Assembly: GCA_024274855.1 (NCBI GenBank)
Contig: JAJSAJ010000154.1
Span: 1-7,788, forward strand
Origin: Planctomycetota bacterium
GTDB taxonomy: Bacteria; Planctomycetota; Planctomycetia; Pirellulales; Pirellulaceae
DNA length: 7,788 nucleotides
Reading direction: 5' to 3'
Part shown: piece after piece, positions 6,409-7,788 of the stretch
How the letters are laid out: every line of letters starts with the position of its first letter
Numbering within the stretch: the first letter of the stretch is position 1
Program-made: the position numbers and the translations under genes
Notes under the pieces: generated by a model
Told to the model about the DNA's origin: nothing
The model's database searches: none
The model's input: only the letters and a program-made list of their open reading frames with translations

Positions 6409-6690
6409 GTTTCGCGCGTTCTTCTCTTGAAAATACCGGCCAGCTGGGCCGTTGATTCCGTGCGATCCGCAACTCACAGCTGCCGCGGAACACCCACGGC
6501 CCGATCGCCATCGTACGCCAACATCCCCGCCCAGAACACCGCCCATCAGCCCACTTTGGCCAGAACGCCCGGCCGATCCCCATTGCCGCCTGGTAACCGT
6601 TCACGGTGAGAGTGCGTGGAGGGTCATTTGTCGTAACTGTTTAGCCGTCTGCAGTTGGATTTGCATTTCGCTGCTGTGTTTTTGGCTGAT
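6409..6690. other. Gene-free part of the malic enzyme-decarboxylase divergent interval
   Basis: Frames exist on both strands (for example minus 6604-6287 from a GTG, and plus 6452-6751), but their products are Trp/Arg/Cys/Pro-rich with no recognisable motif, and the minus one overlaps the malic enzyme start. I see no convincing promoter. The only clear signal is one copy of the 15-mer listed separately. Confidence 0.4.
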
Positions 6691-6719
6691 CGACCCCATG
6701 GGACAAGCCCATGGGGGTC
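6691..6719. repeat. CCATGG-containing palindrome (hairpin)
   Basis: GACCCCATGGG (6692-6702) pairs with CCCATGGGGGTC (6708-6719), with one bulged G and a 5-nt loop ACAAG. The stem is about 11 bp and GC-rich. Neither side is followed by a T-run, so an intrinsic terminator is unlikely; it looks like an extragenic palindromic repeat. Confidence 0.65.
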
Positions 6720-6762
6720 CTTCGACCAACGCGCGTTCTCCATTTGGCTAAAGTGTAACCAT

Positions 6763-6811
6763 TTGTCAGTTGTCAGTTGTCAGTTGTCAGTTGTCAGTTA
6801 TCATTTGTCAG
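6763..6811. repeat. Tandem heptanucleotide repeat, 7 units of TTGTCAG
   Basis: Five perfect TTGTCAG units (6763-6797), one degenerate TTATCAT (6798-6804) and one more perfect unit (6805-6811). The array ends 117 nt before the decarboxylase start. Because the unit is 7 nt, it could change length by slippage; it lies outside any gene I can support. Confidence 0.9.
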
Positions 6812-6875
6812 TGGAACGAGTATGACCCTGCTGCGCTGCCTCTCTCGAGGATACATGGTAGCCGTTCACGCCGCT

Positions 6876-6888
6876 GGGGTCTGACCCC
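6876..6888. repeat. REP-like palindrome GGGGTCTGACCCC
   Basis: Six-base arms pair perfectly around a central T. It sits 40 nt before the decarboxylase start and directly after the second 15-mer copy. Similar palindromes are associated with RAYT/Y1-type transposases in many bacteria (from memory). Because of its position it could also be an operator. Confidence 0.5.
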
Positions 6889-6916
6889 TTGGAAACGAAC
6901 CCAAAGTGGATCTGAT

Positions 6917-6920
6917 AAGG
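6917..6920 (+). promoter_or_regulatory. Ribosome binding site AAGG of the decarboxylase gene
   Basis: AAGG lies 8 nt upstream of ATG 6929, a normal spacing, and supports this start. The translated N-terminus from it aligns with the start of the bacterial histidine decarboxylase family. Confidence 0.55.
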
Positions 6921-6928
6921 TTGAGACC

Positions 6929-7788
6929 ATGAAACCACTCTCTCCCTCGGACCAGGCTCGGCTCGAAAGCATCTTTCGCAACATCGAAGACGAATCCAAA
7001 ACATTTGTCGGCTATCCTTGCACGACGATTTTCGACTACTCCGAACTCTACCCATTTCTCCAGTTTCCGATCAATAACGTTGGGGATCCCTATACGCCCG
7101 GAACGTATCGGGTCAATACGAAAGAAATTGAACAAGAAGTGCTCGCCTGGTTCGCCGAATTGACCCACGCGGATCCCGTGTCGTTCTGGGGCTATGTTAC
7201 CAACGGAGGCTCGGAAGGCAATCTGTATGGACTCTATCTTGCACGCGAGTTGATGCCGAACGGAATGGTCTACTATTGCGAGGAAACGCATTACAGCGTC
7301 AGCAAGAATCTTCGCATGTTGAAGATGCCTAGCATCATGATCCGAGCACTTCCGAACGGCGAGATTGATTATGATGATCTGCAAGAGACGATCCGTATCC
7401 ATCGTCACCTACCGCCGATCATCTTCGCCAACATCGGTACGACGATGAAAGAGGCAATCGACGATATCGTTCGTATTCGCTCGATCCTCCAGGAAATGGC
7501 GATTCCGCGGTCGTACATTCATTGCGATGCGGCACTCAGTGGCATGATCCTTCCTTTTGTGCAGGACCCTCCGGACTTGGACTTCGGCGCGGGAATCGAT
7601 AGCCTTGCGATCAGCGGACATAAATTCATCGGGTCTCCGATTCCGTGTGGCATTGCGTTGGCCAAAAAAGACAATGTCGACCGAATCGCAAGATCAATCG
7701 AGTATGTCGGTACGCTTGACACCACGGTAACCGGCTCGCGAAACGGCATTACGCCACTTTTTCTTTGGTACGCGATCCGGCGTTGGGG
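6929..7788 (+). CDS. hdc: PLP-dependent histidine decarboxylase-like protein (group II), partial (C-terminus beyond right edge)
   Basis: The frame is open from ATG 6929 to the edge: 286 residues of a family usually about 380 long. It closely follows the Morganella/Klebsiella-type PLP histidine decarboxylase from memory: INNVGD (48-53), WGYVTNGGSEGN (87-98) for phosphate binding, THYSVSKNLRML (120-131) with the ring-stacking His121, PNGEIDYDDL (142-151), IIFANIGTT (164-172), the cofactor Asp200 in HCDAALSGMILPF (198-210), SGHKFIGSPIPCG (229-241) with the PLP-forming Lys232, and TGSRNG (268-273). All PLP residues are present, so it should be active in the cytoplasm, releasing CO2 from an amino acid. 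Histidine to histamine is the default call. The related plant serine decarboxylases share these motifs, so serine to ethanolamine is a real alternative, and the C-terminal residues that might decide lie outside the window. It is divergent from the malic enzyme gene. Confidence 0.9.
   Translation, partial: MKPLSPSDQARLESIFRNIEDESKTFVGYPCTTIFDYSELYPFLQFPINNVGDPYTPGTYRVNTKEIEQEVLAWFAELTHADPVSFWGYVTNGGSEGNLYGLYLARELMPNGMVYYCEETHYSVSKNLRMLKMPSIMIRALPNGEIDYDDLQETIRIHRHLPPIIFANIGTTMKEAIDDIVRIRSILQEMAIPRSYIHCDAALSGMILPFVQDPPDLDFGAGIDSLAISGHKFIGSPIPCGIALAKKDNVDRIARSIEYVGTLDTTVTGSRNGITPLFLWYAIRRW

Larger units (their letters stand above)
6591..6870. repeat. Dispersed 15-mer TGGTARCCGTTCACG, two copies (6591-6605 and 6856-6870)
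   Basis: The two copies differ at a single position (A or G at base 6). Both lie in the same intergenic region, in the same orientation, 265 nt apart, on either side of the palindrome and heptamer array. This fits a genome-wide intergenic repeat; the function is unknown. Confidence 0.5.

Noticed and set aside
6287..6604. Minus-strand 105-codon frame from GTG upstream of the malic enzyme
   Set aside because: It overlaps the malic enzyme N-terminus in another frame, its product is Trp/Arg/Cys-rich without motifs, and I see no ribosome binding site that decides for it.
6763..6811. Heptamer array as a CRISPR array
   Set aside because: The units are directly abutting 7-mers without spacers, so it is a simple tandem repeat.

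Overview
The window is about 7.8 kb of moderately G+C-rich bacterial chromosome. The organism is most likely a member of the Planctomycetota. This is an inference from the style of the genome: widely spaced genes, intergenic regions packed with GC-rich palindromes and short tandem repeats, and a URO-D-superfamily paralogue. No rRNA, marker gene or database match is available to prove it.

Layout from left to right. (1) Positions 1-1031, minus strand: the N-terminal 343 residues of an NtrC-type sigma-54 response regulator (receiver plus AAA+ domain). Its C-terminal DNA-binding part lies beyond the left edge. (2) Positions 1032-1813: a 780-nt gene-free interval between divergent genes. It holds a run of inverted repeats at about 1115-1393 that fold on paper as a branched plus-strand RNA, with a plausible promoter just upstream, followed by a second palindrome and tandem element (1458-1540). 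(3) Positions 1814-3280, plus strand: a 488-residue URO-D-superfamily protein that is not canonical HemE. (4) Positions 3316-4635, minus strand: an Nramp-family membrane transporter whose usual metal-binding residues are replaced. (5) Positions 4696-6393, minus strand: a complete NAD-type malic enzyme, 60 nt upstream of the transporter and probably co-transcribed with it. (6) Positions 6397-6928: a second divergent, gene-free interval with a CCATGG-centred palindrome, seven copies of a TTGTCAG heptamer, a duplicated 15-mer and a REP-like palindrome. (7) Positions 6929-7788, plus strand: the first 286 residues of a PLP-dependent histidine decarboxylase-like (group II) enzyme, cut by the right edge.

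How the genes relate: malic enzyme (malate to pyruvate, CO2 and NADH) and the Nramp-like transporter form the only clear operon. The URO-D gene converges on that operon with 35 nt between stops. The regulator and the decarboxylase are each divergent from their neighbours. No single pathway unites the window, so most of it looks like ordinary metabolism. The points most worth following up are the possible structured RNA upstream of the URO-D gene and the Nramp-like protein with an altered substrate site.
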